DNA of 64,000 bases from NCBI GenBank assembly GCA_041752395.1, contig JBGSWN010000063.1, forward strand, positions 1-64,000. Reading direction: 5' to 3'. Source of the stretch: UBA6168 sp041752395 (GTDB lineage: Bacteria > Bacteroidota > Bacteroidia > Chitinophagales > Saprospiraceae). Positions 63,467-64,000 of this stretch are shown piece by piece; the first letter of the stretch is position 1, and every line of letters starts with the position of its first letter. Position numbers and translations under genes: made by a program. The notes under the pieces are model-generated. The model was not told where the DNA came from. It saw only the letters and a program-made list of their open reading frames with translations, and searched no databases.

Positions 63467-64000
63467 ATGAAATTACGTACATTCTTAATTACAGTGTTGA
63501 TGGCACCTCTACTCTATGCAGATGGGCAGAATACATTTAACATCCGGGACAGGTACGATTTTTTGGCCTGCACCCTCACAGGCGTCGTATCTACCGATAG
63601 CTTTTACTATGTTGCCGGAATCATTTCGGATACCACACCACCTTATAGAACGGGCTCAATTTTTATTAAATTAGACTTGCAAGGAAATCCACTATCAATT
63701 AAAACCATAAAAGGCAATGAGCGTACTTTTGAAACTTGGTTGCCATCTTTAATGCAACTTGATGATGGCTCTTTCTACAATGTTGGTTACACAACCGATT
63801 CAATATATCACACATTTCTTGCCAAGTACAATACCGACCGAGACACAATTTTTACCCAACAATATCTAAACCCATATTACCCAGATGCAAATTATATTAC
63901 CCCTTTGGGGAAAGCTGACCTATTGCCTGATGGTGGTGTTGCCATTTTATGCTGGATAGCTACCATGAACACACCTTTTGGCAATGACACCAACTATTAT
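63467..64000 (+). CDS. Secreted protein, N-terminal part, cut by the right edge
   Basis: 178 codons are visible, open to the window edge. The start ATG at 63467 gives a signal peptide (MKLRTFLITVLMAPLLYADG). The body has propeller-like units of the kind DDGSFYNVGYTTDSIYHTFLAKYNTDRD (read here as DGSFYNVGYTTD and FLAKYNTD), similar in pattern to the repeats of the protein at 45367, and LPDGGVAILCW. A T9SS sorting domain at its C terminus would be expected but is outside the window. A -7-like AACCTTTG lies directly before the ATG. Confidence 0.7.
   Translation, partial: MKLRTFLITVLMAPLLYADGQNTFNIRDRYDFLACTLTGVVSTDSFYYVAGIISDTTPPYRTGSIFIKLDLQGNPLSIKTIKGNERTFETWLPSLMQLDDGSFYNVGYTTDSIYHTFLAKYNTDRDTIFTQQYLNPYYPDANYITPLGKADLLPDGGVAILCWIATMNTPFGNDTNYY

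Overview
This is a 64 kb chromosomal segment of a Bacteroidota bacterium, most likely of the Saprospiria/Lewinella-Haliscomenobacter type (the lower rank is inference). The evidence is the set of Bacteroidota-typical families: type IX secretion (T9SS) sorting domains, a gliding-motility-type C-terminal domain, DUF5686/CarboxypepD_reg, DUF6089, FG-GAP/ASPIC lipoproteins, paired M16 peptidases and exbB-exbD-exbD-tonB. The promoters also have the Bacteroidota form TTG-N17-20-TAnnTTTG. I saw no tRNA, rRNA, CRISPR, insertion sequence or phage genes.

Layout. 1-9.7 kb: an Mpo1-like gene cut by the left edge, HMG-CoA lyase, a lipocalin-like lipoprotein, a DUF2254 membrane protein, a VOC protein, a small membrane protein, a DUF5686 outer-membrane protein and a large AsmA-like protein. 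9.9-14.5 kb: an apparent operon of a BamA/TamA-like barrel, a UMF1-type MFS transporter and a sphingosine-1-phosphate-lyase-like PLP enzyme, followed by a GIY-YIG-like membrane protein. 14.5-27.3 kb: RecQ, an NrtR-like Nudix regulator, a lipoprotein, DUF4197, a giant FG-GAP/ASPIC lipoprotein, DUF6089, exonuclease VII (xseA-xseB), a thioredoxin-like protein and RibD. 27.4-33.1 kb: an active/inactive M16 peptidase pair and the iron-sulphur assembly genes iscS-iscU-iscA. 33.2-39.7 kb: a FadL-like barrel, a HmuY-like T9SS cargo, an SF1 helicase and a cytochrome-c/FG-GAP lipoprotein. 39.8-51.3 kb: LepA, a CPA2 antiporter, FolC, a seven-repeat T9SS type-B surface protein, YceI with a MarR regulator, a GT2 glycosyltransferase and an uncharacterised helical protein. 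51.3-57.8 kb: a fatty-acid beta-oxidation pair (FadN-type fusion and thiolase) divergent from exbB-exbD-exbD-tonB.

57.9-64 kb is the accessory part. It holds a small FnIII-like protein and a stretch of about 1 kb without convincing genes that contains an unusual array with a 21-bp period. The array is built from a degenerate 12-bp quasi-palindrome (CCACG-NN-CGTGG) repeated twelve times at two-helical-turn spacing. Next is a very large T9SS cargo gene whose signal peptide is separated from the body by an in-frame TAG. Its N-terminal half looks like a dead M43-type metallopeptidase and is visibly more AT-rich than its beta-helix C-terminal half. A second secreted-protein gene runs off the right edge.

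A second theme is a set of short-period repeats, some folding as inverted repeats, in spacers between co-directional genes (mpo1/HMG-CoA lyase, iscS/iscU, fadN/fadA, exbB/exbD). They share an architecture, and two of them share the same words.
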